Assembly: GCA_021613535.1 (NCBI GenBank)
Contig: CP075496.1
Location: 9,052,001 to 9,116,000, forward strand
Length of the DNA: 64,000 bases
From: Adineta vaga
Taxonomy: Eukaryota > Rotifera
Direction of reading: 5' to 3'
Below the pieces are notes generated by a model. It was not told the DNA's origin. It worked only from the letters and a program-made list of their open reading frames with translations, and did not search any database. Shown here piece by piece: positions 44,947-55,821 of this stretch. The number at the start of each line of letters is the position of its first letter. Within the stretch, counting starts at the first letter, position 1. Position numbers and translations under genes: made by a program.

Positions 44947-45453
44947 TTCGTTTTGACTATCAAATAAATAACTATATAGTTCTCATCTATCAAGATTATT
45001 GAACAAAAAAATAATGTTACATTATTTCATATACTTGAAGTAACACTGTCAATTAGATTGTGATAATACTCGTTCTACGAACATAGTTATTTTTTGAAAA
45101 GTAACTGTATAGTGTCACCCTCTAATTGTAGACTTCGTATACATTCTTTATATTGAAACGTAATGAGACAATTCCGTTGTAGTCTATCATTTGTTACATA
45201 AGCAAGTGCAAGTCTGAGAAGAAAGAATTTGACACATGCTTTTCTCATAGTCTTCGTTTGTGAAGACAAAAGTTCATTAAATACGCTTCTGTACTCGCAA
45301 CCATACATTTCGTGAATATAGACATAAAACCTAATGCTTTTTGTTTCTTTCTCTAACGATGAGCATCTCGTTGATATTTCATAATGTTCATTGAGAGATC
45401 AGTCGATGAAATAACGTGAAAATATAAATATATCTTTTTCTTTTATTTGTTAA

Positions 45454-46473
45454 TCAATCTAATACTACAACATTTAGTTCGACATGATCTCTTGCAATAT
45501 TTTCTTCTTCTCGTATTACGATTGCATCTTTTCCAAATATCTTGTAGATCATTCGTTTCACTTCAATTCGAAAAGCTTTAGATACGATTAAAAATATAAG
45601 ACAACTAACACAAAACGGTATATGATGCAAAAAAGAGAGAAAATTAACTATGAAATTTTCAATAGTTGCTTCTAATGATGTTCGTGCTTGAGTGTTTGTT
45701 GCTGCATCATAAACATAATATACATTGAGAAAAATACTAAATATAATATAAACAATCTTATGAACAAAAAGACATCGAAGTAATTGAAAATCTTTTTTGG
45801 TCATTGTTCGAAGTTGTCTGCGTAATTCACGTGTTGGTATAATACGAATTCGACGAACATTTTTAAATGTTAACATCGCCAATAGAATCATTAGACAACA
45901 TACAATTGAATTAATAACTAATGAAGAATAAGAAACAAAATCAACATAAGTATTTTCAAAATAACAAAGATAGAAACCGGCATAAATTCTATATATATTA
46001 CTTTTAATCAGTACATGAAAAAAGAAGAAAAACCAAAAGCCGACATTTAAACTAATCGAAAAATAAGCTAGACGTCGAGAACTATACAAACGTGTATCGA
46101 CATTTTGTGAAGAAATTAATAGACGATCAATTGAACCAAGAATAAGAATTGTAGGGAAAAGTGTCGAAAAAAAGAATCCAATATACATATAAAATTTACA
46201 TAAAATAACATTGCCATTTTGTAAACTAATATTAAAACCATTAATAAATATTGTTGAAATCATATATGAATTAATATAACATGTATTGAAAAACAAACAA
46301 ATAAGAAAATAAAATACACAAACATTTTTTTTCCAAGATTTTTTCAAGAATATTACGGCACTTAATATATTACCAATATTACCCAGAATACACAATATAG
46401 GAATGGCATAACGATAAATATAAACAGTTGTTGTATTCAGATTATTAATATGATACCTATCGGATGAACTCAT
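45454..46473 (-). CDS. Rhodopsin-like 7TM receptor, apparently intact
   Basis: 339 residues, one exon, starting MSSSDRYHINNLNTTT with an N-glycosylation site. TM1 is PILCILGNIGNILSAVIFL with the Asn characteristic of family A. TM3 ends LGSIDRLLISS (DRY variant DRL). TM6 is preceded by the basic RELRRQLRTMTKKDFQLLR. TM7 is followed by KAFRIEVKRMIYKIF, a helix-8 segment, and a Cys-free cytoplasmic tail. An extracellular Cys pair is present (VILCKFY and LCYFEN). Intact over its length. Ligand unknown; peptide or small-molecule sensing is the general role of such expansions. Confidence 0.82.
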   Translation of the reverse strand: MSSSDRYHINNLNTTTVYIYRYAIPILCILGNIGNILSAVIFLKKSWKKNVCVFYFLICLFFNTCYINSYMISTIFINGFNISLQNGNVILCKFYMYIGFFFSTLFPTILILGSIDRLLISSQNVDTRLYSSRRLAYFSISLNVGFWFFFFFHVLIKSNIYRIYAGFYLCYFENTYVDFVSYSSLVINSIVCCLMILLAMLTFKNVRRIRIIPTRELRRQLRTMTKKDFQLLRCLFVHKIVYIIFSIFLNVYYVYDAATNTQARTSLEATIENFIVNFLSFLHHIPFCVSCLIFLIVSKAFRIEVKRMIYKIFGKDAIVIREEENIARDHVELNVVVLD

Positions 46474-47336
46474 CTCTATAGAATGAAAGTTAATGGTTCG
46501 AAATAATATCTATTACGCGGAAGTAATGTATGTGTTTTTGATAAAAGTAATTATTCTTTGAGAATAATTTATTATTAGGAAATAATGTCCTTAAAGGATA
46601 AATTTATTTTGAGAATGCCTGGAACAGCACTAGAACTTATCTCATAAAAAAATTACCAACTATTTGAATAACAGTATAGAATTAGTTGTGAAAGATTTTA
46701 TTTACTAAAAATAATATAATACGCAACAAATTATGGAAAAGAGCAGATATCGTATGACGACGTATGTAAAAGATAATTAGTAATTGTAGATCATGGAAAA
46801 AATAGTATTTAAACCAGAGAAGTTATTTTCAGATACCGGTATTCAAATCTGCTTTTGATGTCTAAAAAAGAACTATATTTCTTTTGAACTTATTTTATGA
46901 GATAGAAATTGAAAGTCATACATAAAATTGAAAAATTTCATAAGATATTCATTTCTTTCGAAAATATCAATGCGATAAATGACAGTGAAGTTTCATGATG
47001 ATTTATAAACATCATCCTGAACATTCATTTAATCTATATGAGACTATTCGTACTCAGTTTCAACATGAATCTCTTCTAATTCTTTCCAATAAGTGAAAGT
47101 TTTGTTTTCAAGCTTATTTACATATACTGAGAATCAACTTCTAAGGACATCGTATGTAAGTTGATATAGTCTACGCGAAGTTTTTTTTTTAAAGATAACA
47201 CTTATAAGAAAAAAAAAGAAAAACGTCAATTGTGATAACGAACAGTAAACGTCACAGAATGAGATAATGATATATTTAAAAGTTATATACCTTAATATTT
47301 GTTGTTAACACTCAACTAGAATAAGTTTACACCCAG
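46474..47336. other. Intergenic (divergent promoters)
   Basis: A+T-rich spacer with homopurine and homopyrimidine runs around 47190-47220. No gene recognised. Confidence 0.55.
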
Positions 47337-48197
47337 ATGCTTACAAAACTTTTTTATGGGTTGCTACTCTTGCTAAGTAGTTCTGTTTATGTTGATTCAT
47401 TACAATGCTACCGATGTACTGAAGAATATAAGTCTCCGTTTAATTTAACGATCACTGCTGAAAATTTTCCTTCTTTCGGGCCCACATGCAATTTAACTGA
47501 AGCTAAACATCAATGTTTTAGTAAGATCTTCGTTTTTCTTAATAATAATGTAACAACACAGACGATTATATCGTACGGGTTTGATCCGATGAGTGACACT
47601 GATCCAACTATAATTAGTCCTGGTCACTATGTACGTTTAGGTGTTTCACGACAATTGATTGAAGTCACTTGGTTGAAGTCTATTCAATACAACTGTATAG
47701 AGGATGGATGTAATTCGGCAGATAATATGAAACGTGTACTCAAATCAACCACTCATTTAACACACGATTTTGAAAAACTTGATTCTTTGATCGCACCCAT
47801 ACCAAATTTTAATTCATCATCATGTGTTGATATGTCTTATATGCCTACAATTCCATGTGAACCATCTGTACCTGCAAATAAATGTGGACAATGTAAATTA
47901 ATGTTCTATACTGTTCATAATGAAACATGTGCTCGATGTGTTGAATTCTCTTCCGGATATGCTAATTCAGTTACTCGTCATACTATCTTTCGCTTGTCTG
48001 ATCGTTCACAATCCGATCAATTTGATATGCAATGTAGTGTTCAAAACTGTAATTCACCATCGAATGCTGATCGTATTATAGAGACAAGTACTTTAATTTT
48101 TGATGTTAACGAATTTCTTGGATCGAAAGCAGTTTCATCTTCTTTTTCTTCTTATATATATCTTTTCATATTGATTTCATTTTTAAATAAAATCTAA
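47337..48197 (+). CDS. Ly6/uPAR-type three-finger, GPI-anchored surface protein (two domains)
   Basis: 286 residues, one exon. A signal peptide (MLTKLFYGLLLLLSSSVYVDS) is followed at once by LQCYRCTEEY, the classic Ly6 start. The first domain closes with YNCIEDGCNSA (C-x-x-x-x-CN). The second begins near CGQCKLMFYTV and ends MQCSVQNCNSP, so there are two Cys-rich units in tandem. The C terminus is a short Ser stretch (KAVSSSFSS) and a hydrophobic tail (YIYLFILISFLNKI), a good GPI-attachment signal. Several NxT/NxS sites are present. A cell-surface adhesion or modulator role is inferred from the family; the partner is unknown. Confidence 0.75.
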   Translation: MLTKLFYGLLLLLSSSVYVDSLQCYRCTEEYKSPFNLTITAENFPSFGPTCNLTEAKHQCFSKIFVFLNNNVTTQTIISYGFDPMSDTDPTIISPGHYVRLGVSRQLIEVTWLKSIQYNCIEDGCNSADNMKRVLKSTTHLTHDFEKLDSLIAPIPNFNSSSCVDMSYMPTIPCEPSVPANKCGQCKLMFYTVHNETCARCVEFSSGYANSVTRHTIFRLSDRSQSDQFDMQCSVQNCNSPSNADRIIETSTLIFDVNEFLGSKAVSSSFSSYIYLFILISFLNKI

Positions 48198-48480
48198 ACA
48201 GATGAGTGATTGGTGATTTATGTTACCCATTAATAATAAAGTTTGACTACAAAATTTTTGAATTCTATGCACTTTGTGCATGTCCATCACATCCACCGTT
48301 TATTTTAATCAAAAGTCATGTAATAAAGACAAAAAAAAACAGGAGAAAAAGTGATTATCAATGTCATTAAATTCCATAAAATTTTCATTATATTTCAAAA
48401 AGTTGTATCTTGATTCTTTTGTCATATGCAGGGAAATCATAAATGTTTTATTAAATTACATTCGGTCATTGTTAGTACTG

Positions 48481-49473
48481 TCACGGTTGAATATAAACGA
48501 TAGAACGTTGATAAATTTTAAATAATTCTTTGGTGAACGTTGGAGATGAAAGAATGAAAATGAAGAAAGATGCCAATAGTGGAATTAAATAGATCGAGTA
48601 TGCAACTAGATATATTGTATTTTGCCATGATTGTGTAATACAATTCAAACTAAATGTAACAATAAGATAGGGAATCGTGAAGATAACAAGAGTATATGGA
48701 ATAACGATGTTGCCTTTATATAAATTTACTACATCTTTGAAGATAAACCAATATCTTCCATTTTGTTTTGAAACTATTTTAGCTTTGATAAGAATTAGGA
48801 GCATAATAATGGGTGAAATAAGATTGAGAAGAAATGGTAAGACGAGATGCATGATATTAATTCTAGTTTCAAAACTATTAAATAAATAATTATGAAAATA
48901 AGGAGAACACCAAGAACGAGTCGGTATATATGGATCAATAAGTAATTGACGTTGAAATGGTACATAGAGACCTGTAAGTAGATGATAGATAATCAGTATT
49001 GGAACGATTAAATTGGCCGTATGTTGACTGCTTCCTTCATTGAAATATAAATGTTTTTGTGCGACAACAGCTTGTTCAATAAATACACATGCTGTTAATG
49101 AATAGTATAGAGCAGGAAGAACTGATATTAGATAATCAAGAATGAAACAATCAATAAAACCACTACTTTGTCTACTAATGAGCAGAAATAAACGAAGAGC
49201 AAATATTATTGTTCCACATTGTCCAATAATGGTAATCCATAATCTATAAATTCGATTTCCTCTTCCTTGTGATGCTTGACAAAATGTTATGATAGCTAAA
49301 ATGTTGCATATTGTTCCCAATACAAATAGAACAGCCATACAACTCATAACCATGGTTTTATTTGATGAAAAAGATACATCGAAAAACGTTTCGATCGAAA
49401 TACTATAGTGTGACGTAGTAAACTGACAGATCGATCCATAGAAGCATGAAGGACAAATTTTTGTAGAATTCAT
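48481..49473 (-). CDS. 7TM receptor with Cys-rich (EGF-like fragment) N terminus
   Basis: 330 residues from ATG 49473. The extracellular start CPSCFYGSICQFTTSHYSIS looks like the second half of an EGF module. I recall this arrangement, EGF end joined to a 7TM bundle, from many bdelloid proteins. TM1 is MAVLFVLGTICNILAIITF. The following segments are regularly spaced, with FIEQAVVAQKH replacing the DRY region. TM7 is YLIPLLASFFIFIL, and the chain ends TFTKELFKIYQRSIVYIQP. Not classical rhodopsin type. An upstream exon carrying more EGF sequence is possible, but I did not find one. No frame break. Confidence 0.72.
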   Translation of the reverse strand: MNSTKICPSCFYGSICQFTTSHYSISIETFFDVSFSSNKTMVMSCMAVLFVLGTICNILAIITFCQASQGRGNRIYRLWITIIGQCGTIIFALRLFLLISRQSSGFIDCFILDYLISVLPALYYSLTACVFIEQAVVAQKHLYFNEGSSQHTANLIVPILIIYHLLTGLYVPFQRQLLIDPYIPTRSWCSPYFHNYLFNSFETRINIMHLVLPFLLNLISPIIMLLILIKAKIVSKQNGRYWFIFKDVVNLYKGNIVIPYTLVIFTIPYLIVTFSLNCITQSWQNTIYLVAYSIYLIPLLASFFIFILSSPTFTKELFKIYQRSIVYIQP

Positions 49474-49995
49474 ACTGTACACTTCAAATGTTTGTTAACT
49501 AAGAAGAAACAAAATTACTATTATATAATGACTATCAATATCGAACGTCTGTTATTCAAAATGATCTCATTAATCAGATAAACGGCATTATATAACAGAC
49601 GTTTATATAAAAAAAAAGAAACTTTTTTTTACCAAGAGAAAAATAATTTTATAAAATTTTACTTTTACCTATTTACTTACTGTGTGAAAACGACGAAAAA
49701 TCATTATCCATTAAAATCTATACCTTTTTATGAATGAAAAAAATTTATGATTCTCTCTGCCTTTTTCTTTTCGTATTTCACTTTTACGTTCTGTTCTTAC
49801 GAGTAATCTACTTAAACGTTTTTCCTCTTCTAAACGATATTCATATAATAATCGATGCATGTTTGTACCCTTCAGGTAACACGTGTTCAGTTCAAGAGAT
49901 GATAGATGAAGAACAGTTATAAATCAAGCAAAATCTTTTTATTTCTTTAAAATTTAGGGCTAGATTATTCTCGTTATACAGATTTATGCTCATAT
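49474..49995. other. Intergenic, no supported gene
   Basis: Divergence region between the receptor and whatever controls its start, and the 3' side of the amidase gene. A Phe/Leu-rich frame at 49734-49922 (plus) is not convincing. Confidence 0.5.
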
Positions 49996-50635
49996 TTAAG
50001 CATTTTGAAAACGTGCAAGAGGAAAATTGGGTCCAGGACATGTACGACCAACATTGAATTGATCATGAGTATAGATATTAATGCCTCGATAACGACGTTT
50101 AATATCGCCTACTAAGCGAACACCGGCAGCAAGTTGAACTTCGGGCATAATATTATTATTTTGTGTATTACGAACAAATTCAATTCCTATACACCATAAA
50201 TTTGGATTTGGACGACCATAAAATGCTGAATTCGTTGTTACTACACCTAAAATACAAAGACTTCTATTTGTTTCACTCAAGAATTGATATTTACCGTTAT
50301 GCCATGCCGTATCATCTTCACTAACCATTTGTACGACTGTTCCATCTTGTTCGACAACATAATGTGCAGATACTTTACTAGATGGATTTTGAAACCATGA
50401 AACTGTACCACCACCAGCAGTACCATGAAGTGTCAAACCTTTTGAATACATTTGAAAAAACAAAATTATATTTAAGAAAAAGAAACACACGAATGAATTA
50501 TTCACATGTAATAGCTTGTCCTGAACGACCACGATTAAAATGTGGAGATGATACTTGTTTAGCTGGAAGATAATCGATTGTCCACGAATGGATATAGCCG
50601 ACAGCAATACACAACAATAATGCAATAGATCTCAT
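49996..50635 (-). CDS. Secreted N-acetylmuramoyl-L-alanine amidase (Amidase_2/PGRP fold)
   Basis: Two exons, 50635-50506 and 50438-49996, phase 1, giving 190 residues. The signal peptide is MRSIALLLCIAVGYIHS. The catalytic domain shows LTLHGTAGGGTVSWFQNP (first Zn His), SAHYVVEQDGTVVQMV, DTAWHNG, IGIEFVRN, THDQFNVGRTCPGPNFP (second His and Cys ligands) and a short end. All three zinc ligands of amidase-active members are present, so it should cut the MurNAc-L-Ala bond of peptidoglycan. The motif details (HGTAGG, WHNG) are closer to bacterial and phage amidases than to animal PGRPs, so it may be an acquired antibacterial or digestive enzyme. Confidence 0.85.
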
Positions 50636-50987
50636 GATGAAATTCTCTAAAATATAGGTTAACAAGAATTATAACCTATGTTTAAAAAAAAACTTCATCT
50701 TACCGTTTGATTTTATATTCTATTTCTTTTATATAAAACAATCAATGATTGTGTGACAGTTTATAAAGGTATATTTTCATTTCAAAGAATGAGAAATTAA
50801 TCCGAATAAATCTATCTTTCTCATTTATTTTCTAAATCGTAAGTATTTAATATTGATAACGATAGATTTGATTTCTATTTCGTTGATAGAATATCAAAAA
50901 TGACATACATTTCTTAACCATATTTACACCGAACTATTCTTTATTTTTTTATTCGACTATATTTCAATTTTCATATAATTATACGAA
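50636..50987. other. Intergenic
   Basis: Short A+T-rich gap: promoter side of the amidase gene and 3' side of the methyltransferase-like gene. Nothing else seen. Confidence 0.5.
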
Positions 50988-52010
50988 TTAACAAAAAACT
51001 CTCATCAAAGTCCATTCTATACATGATCTATCATCACTATTAACTTCATGATAAAGAAATCGATAACCATTTTTCCACAATTGATTAAACACTTGTTGAT
51101 GTAATATAGCATGATAGATATCACGTGACCACCAATGAGATTCAAAAGAAATTTGAAATGGTAAAGTAAATTCCTGTGCAGAATTAAACATATCAGCAAA
51201 GACAGAATATTCAGCTCCTTCAATATCCATTTTAAGTACATGCACATATGTATGATTATTCTCGTTCATTATTTGACTAAATCGTTTAAAAATATTAGTT
51301 TGATTTTCTTTCTGTTCTATTCTACCATTATTCGGATACATATATTGTTGTAAATTTGTTTTTTCACCCATACATACTTGATGAAATTGAACACCTTCAA
51401 TTGGTTTTTTTGGAGGCATACTTGTACAATCATATGTGTGAACTTGACAGTATGTTCGTTTTGCTATCGATTCTTCAAATTCAAAATTATTATTCGAACC
51501 TAAACTGTATACAATACAACCGACTGATGATGGAAGACTTGCAAGTCCACATAGAACTTTTCCGGTATCTACAGATTTTCCATAACGTACTAAACCATAT
51601 TTATTTGGACAAGGTAAATGAGTTGTTTGTGGATAAGCCATATGTACGATCTGTTCTCGATTAGTATTAGGAGACAGAGCGACTTTTGTCAGAATATCAT
51701 ATACGTTTTGTAATTGTTTTGAAAACCATTCATACCAAATATTTTCCATATAGAAGACAGTTTTTCTATCATAGGCAGCTAAGAATGGATTGGAAGAACA
51801 CCATTTTAATCCTGGGGATAGTGGTGTATGTAAATAATCTGATATGTTGTTTAATACTTGTGATGCTTGTTGAAAATGAACAGTATCATATCGTATCGAA
51901 TAAGGTTGTTCGACGATCCATGGAGAAATATATTTTAAGATAATAAAAGTATATGCAGACAATAATAATGCAACGAATACTACAACTGTGTGCTTAGATA
52001 TCATGATCAT
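50988..52010 (-). CDS. METTL24-like / Methyltransf_22 type II membrane protein
   Basis: 340 residues, one exon. An N-terminal signal-anchor (VVVFVALLLSAYTFIILKYI) places the domain in the Golgi lumen or outside. The catalytic-fold region runs YGLVRYGKSVDTGKVLCG, then IVYSLGSNNNFEFEESI (SAM-site-like G-S-N-N and F-E), then the family-defining VLKMDIEGAEYSVF. The end is SFESHWW and FLYHEVNSD. This matches the methyltransferase-like family that includes human METTL24 and many FkbM-like proteins. Activity and substrate are not established for the animal members. Confidence 0.78.
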   Translation of the reverse strand: MIMISKHTVVVFVALLLSAYTFIILKYISPWIVEQPYSIRYDTVHFQQASQVLNNISDYLHTPLSPGLKWCSSNPFLAAYDRKTVFYMENIWYEWFSKQLQNVYDILTKVALSPNTNREQIVHMAYPQTTHLPCPNKYGLVRYGKSVDTGKVLCGLASLPSSVGCIVYSLGSNNNFEFEESIAKRTYCQVHTYDCTSMPPKKPIEGVQFHQVCMGEKTNLQQYMYPNNGRIEQKENQTNIFKRFSQIMNENNHTYVHVLKMDIEGAEYSVFADMFNSAQEFTLPFQISFESHWWSRDIYHAILHQQVFNQLWKNGYRFLYHEVNSDDRSCIEWTLMRVFC

Positions 52011-53662
52011 CTTTTTGAAACGTATTTAATATTGTAAAAAATAGTATCGTGTCCAGAAAGAATTAGATTTCTTTAAATTTGAATTGCTATTCGGAAACGC
52101 ACTAAAAATTTAAAAAAAGAATTGTCTTGTTTAGATAATGTGAATAATACGTATCAAATTTCCAACGTCTCTTATTCGATCGATTGAATAAAAACCTGCT
52201 AATATATATTTGTTTTAGAAAGAAATTAAAGAATTATTTCTTGAGGCAATGAAGAGAGTATGGTGTATAAATTATCGTCATACATATGTATACGGTTACA
52301 GTTCATTGAACAAATCATAAATATAAAACGAAAGAGAAAGGAGAGTAAGAAAGATAAATATCTTCTCGATCACTATTCGTTACAAAGAGTGCTTAGAAAA
52401 AAACTGAGAGGAAAAATGTCGAAACGAGAAATGACGGAGAAAAATATTGAAAGGAAAAATGTAGCAATGAAAAAGGACGAAAGAACAAATGTTGAAAAGA
52501 ATATTAAGAAAGGGAACATACTGGATGATTAAGATCTATGAATAGGAAATAATCTGTATTGAGTATGGATATAAGGAAGATCAGTTAGCTGTTTAATCAC
52601 ACCCACACCCTCTTTTTTTTTTGAGAAAATATTTCGTTGATCTAGTTTTTCCTTTTTCTTTTGCAAAAACTTAAACATCGCCAAATAGATGTCTGGCAAA
52701 TGCGAAGTAGTGATGTGAACAAGAAAATTTAGAATAAAATCAAAGAAAAGAGGAAAGAAAAACAGAGGAAAAAGAGGAAGTGGGAACCAAATGTATGCCG
52801 TTTGAACAAATAAACAAGTTTGACGACACACTGATCAAACTAAAATTCTTTTCTCTCTTATCCTTAGTGACCTGTGATAAATTAATCATTCTTTTTTCTT
52901 CTCGACATTTTTTCTTTCTACATTTTATCTTTTCTTTCTTCGGCAATTAGATATGGAATATTTTTCCTTTCGGTCTTTTCCCATCACACCGTTGCGAACA
53001 CGTTGTCAAAAGCAAGAGTTAAAAAACGTTTCTTTGTATTATAAATCCCCGATGATAATATCTATACATAATAATTGCAATATTAATAAATACTTGCCTT
53101 TGATACTTGATTCGAGATAATAAATTGTAAAAACGATTTCAAAAGATATATTTTTTGAGAAATAAACTTTCATGTTTTGTACTAAATTCTTTGGTCCTGT
53201 TGTAAATTGATGTGTGATAAAATATTAAACGAGAGATATTCTCATTTCAATTAGATAAAGCTACTTTGTATTTCTTAAAATGTACATTCAGATATTTTTT
53301 GGGATAAAATCTTTTATTTCTATGTTGTTCTATGTGGAGAGATTAAATACAATGTAACCATCGAAAAAGAATAACAAACGGTGAAGAACGAGAAAAAAAT
53401 CAACAGAAAAAAATGTGTTATATAGAGACAAAACATGTGAAGAGAGGAGAAGGTAAAAAGAAAAAGGAAAAAAACGAACTAAAATAGAACAAATAGATCA
53501 TACAGTGCAGCAAAAGTGTTTGAACCATTTGCTCATATAGAGTATCTTTTTCATTCTTCTTTCACATTATATTTTTTTCGATATTTAGATCATCTTTCTC
53601 TTTCATTGTGAATCTATAGTGTATAAATAAAAATAACATTTGATTATTAACGATTCTCACAC
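52011..53662. other. Intergenic; low-complexity purine-rich stretches
   Basis: A Lys/Glu-rich frame at 52260-52532 and the mirrored Phe-rich frame on the other strand come from GA-rich low-complexity DNA, so I do not call them. Purine runs recur at 52310-52520 and 53360-53480. No repeat unit defined. Confidence 0.5.
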
Positions 53663-54293
53663 ATGGCTACCAACAATAATACGGATGCTTTCAAAGGAAC
53701 TTGGGATTTTGTATGTAAACTATTTCAACTAAATTAATCATAATTATTTATCACAAATCATGTGTTTTTTTGTAAATTTTTGTTCTCAAGGTTGATGTGG
53801 TGATGATAGCGAAGAATATTTGAAAGAGTTAGGTGTTGGAAAGATGGGACGAATGATGGCTAAAACAGTTAAACCAAGACTTGTTATCAGTGAAAATGGT
53901 GGAAAATGGTCAGTGCGAACAGAAACAACTCTCAAAACAACGACTATCGATTTTACACCCAATGTTGAATATGAAGAAGTCACAGGAGATGGTCGCCATC
54001 TCAAAGTATAACATCATATCATGATACCGGTATGAATTTAGTAGAGATGTTTTCATTTTTTATTTCATAGGGAAGTATTCGATTCGAAAATAGTAAATGG
54101 ATACAAAAAATGCATGATAAAAATGGAAAAGAAAATGTGACAACACGCTGGGTTGATGACAAAGATCAACTACAAACAGTAACATACTTTTTGAATTTTC
54201 TCATGAATCGTCTCATTCATTTATAATTTTATTTTCTAGGTTTCTGAATGTGGAAAAGCGAAAGTTCATAAATTTTATAAACGTGTAAAATAG
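53663..54293 (+). CDS. Fatty-acid-binding protein (FABP/CRABP lipocalin family), four exons, one missing base
   Basis: Exons: 53663-53710, 53791-54005, 54071-54178, 54240-54293. This is the four-exon layout of animal FABP genes. Read-through: AFKGTWDF | (break) SEEYLKELGVGKMGRMMAK..VKPRLVISENGG... TTLKTTTIDFTPNVEYEE, GDGRHLK | GSIRFENSKWIQ... | VSECGKAKVHKFYKRVK. At the start of exon 2 (53791-53800) one base is lacking: GTTGATGTGGTGAT reads in frame only if a T is added to restore VD-CGDDSEEYL. The family binds long-chain fatty acids or retinoids in the cytosol. Conserved elements outside the break are intact (GTW, VKP, basic K-x-Y-x-R end replacing R-x-Y). Confidence 0.8.
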
Positions 54294-54539
54294 AAGAAGA
54301 CTTTCATTTCTAACATACATGAAATACACTTTTTTTGTTATTTACTCAAGTTAAAATTATCATCATTCAAACTATAGGATAGGACGTATCATTCAGTAGA
54401 ATCTATATTTCTAAATGTTACACTTCATCTCACGTTTGTGTTGTTGTATAAAAATAAAGAAAGTCTCATTGACATTTGAAAGATTTCTTTTTAGTAGAAA
54501 ACACGCTCTGATATAACAATTATGACATTAAATAAGTGA

Positions 54540-55821
54540 CTAATAGAATCCACGACGATAATATCGATGAGGTATAACAAGTTGTTGTTGAGGTCCTCTC
54601 ATCATAGCATATGGAGATGCAGATCGATGTCGATGTGGAGGGATAACTGGTGTAACACCATAACGACCCATTCGTGATATTTGACCCATCGTTCTCCGAT
54701 TATCTTCATCACGAGATAGAAAATAATATACTATAGCTTGTTGCATTTCTTCAATTCGATTTGCTCCTAAATGTAAACCAAATCGACGTTTGTTTGTCAA
54801 ATAAATCACACCTGATTGTTCATCTCTCATCAGATCTTTCGTCGGAGAAAAGTCATAATGAGATAAGATTAACCTTTCAATATGAATAATAAATAAACCA
54901 ACATTCAACAATACAATCTTTAGATTCTCTCTTACCATCGTGCAATATGATTTCGAATGTTTCGACTTCCATTCCCTCGATGATAAACATTCACATCAAC
55001 ATATCCAACATTTACACCACCACCAGCAACATGAGCAACACGATCACCCCAATCAGTTGCTATCTTAGTATAATCTCGATGTAAATTACTTGGAAAGGTT
55101 TCTCTTATTCGACCTAATAAAGCATAAGCAAAATGCAAATCATCTGAACCAACAATACAAAAATCCAGAAGACCACCAATTGCACTAAAAACACTTCGAT
55201 GCATTGCCCAAGCAGAACCTGCTTGAAAATATCCACGAGAAGGATGCTGTTGAATAAATCTACTACGACGAATAACATATCCAATTGAAAAGTTTCTTTT
55301 CAAGATTTCATGTTTACCACCTGAACCAGTGATATACGCTGTTTTAAACATTTGAACAATCGGATACCGATCAAGTGCAATCATCGTCAATTGAGGCCAA
55401 TCCAGACGCTAGAAATACAAACAAATCAATGCTAAGAGATGTTTTGCACGAAGAAAATGAAGAAAAAAAAATATTCTACTTCAAATTCCACATCTGCATC
55501 AATCCATGCAATGCGGTCGATATGTGGTGGTAGTTGTTGAACAACAATATTTATCAAATTTTCTTTCATCCAAAGAATTGATGGAGCTATGACTTGAAAA
55601 TGTTGTGGATTATTGGGTCGTGTTACTTCGAATCGTTGTGGTGGTAAACCAAATCGTGTTGCTGATTCAAAAATACATTCGATAGTGAATAAATTGACAC
55701 CAGAACGTGCCATATGATAAGCAAATTGTCGATATCGTTCATAACGAGTTCTATATCGAACAGGATTGAACATAACTGTAATAATACCCAAACGAGATAA
55801 ATAATCACGCTGTCTATACAT
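54540..55821 (-). CDS. GT-A type glycosyltransferase-like protein (giant-virus/bacterial kind)
   Basis: Three exons: 55821-55480, 55408-54936, 54873-54540, phases agree, 382 residues. Features: LGIITVMFNPVRYRTRYERY at the start, NLFTIECIFE, then LWMKENLINIVVQQLPPHID, followed by RIAWIDADVEF, whose D-A-D is the metal/nucleotide-sugar motif. Later come QMFKTAYITG, YFQAGSAWAMHRSVF, GLLDFCIVGSDDLHFAYAL and HRGNGSRNI. I recall the same motif series from nucleotide-sugar transferase-like proteins of giant viruses and bacteria. There is no signal peptide or membrane helix, so it may act in the cytosol. The Arg/Pro/His-rich C-terminal tail is low complexity. Sugar and acceptor unknown. Confidence 0.72.

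Noticed and set aside
45087-45308. 73-codon frame on the minus strand
   Set aside because: Has an ATG and mixed composition, but no domain, signal or splice support; could be part of an unseen gene, not enough to call.
52260-52532. 90-codon Lys/Glu-rich frame
   Set aside because: Arises from GA-rich low-complexity DNA; no signal, motif or conserved pattern, and the opposite strand shows an equally open Phe-rich frame.
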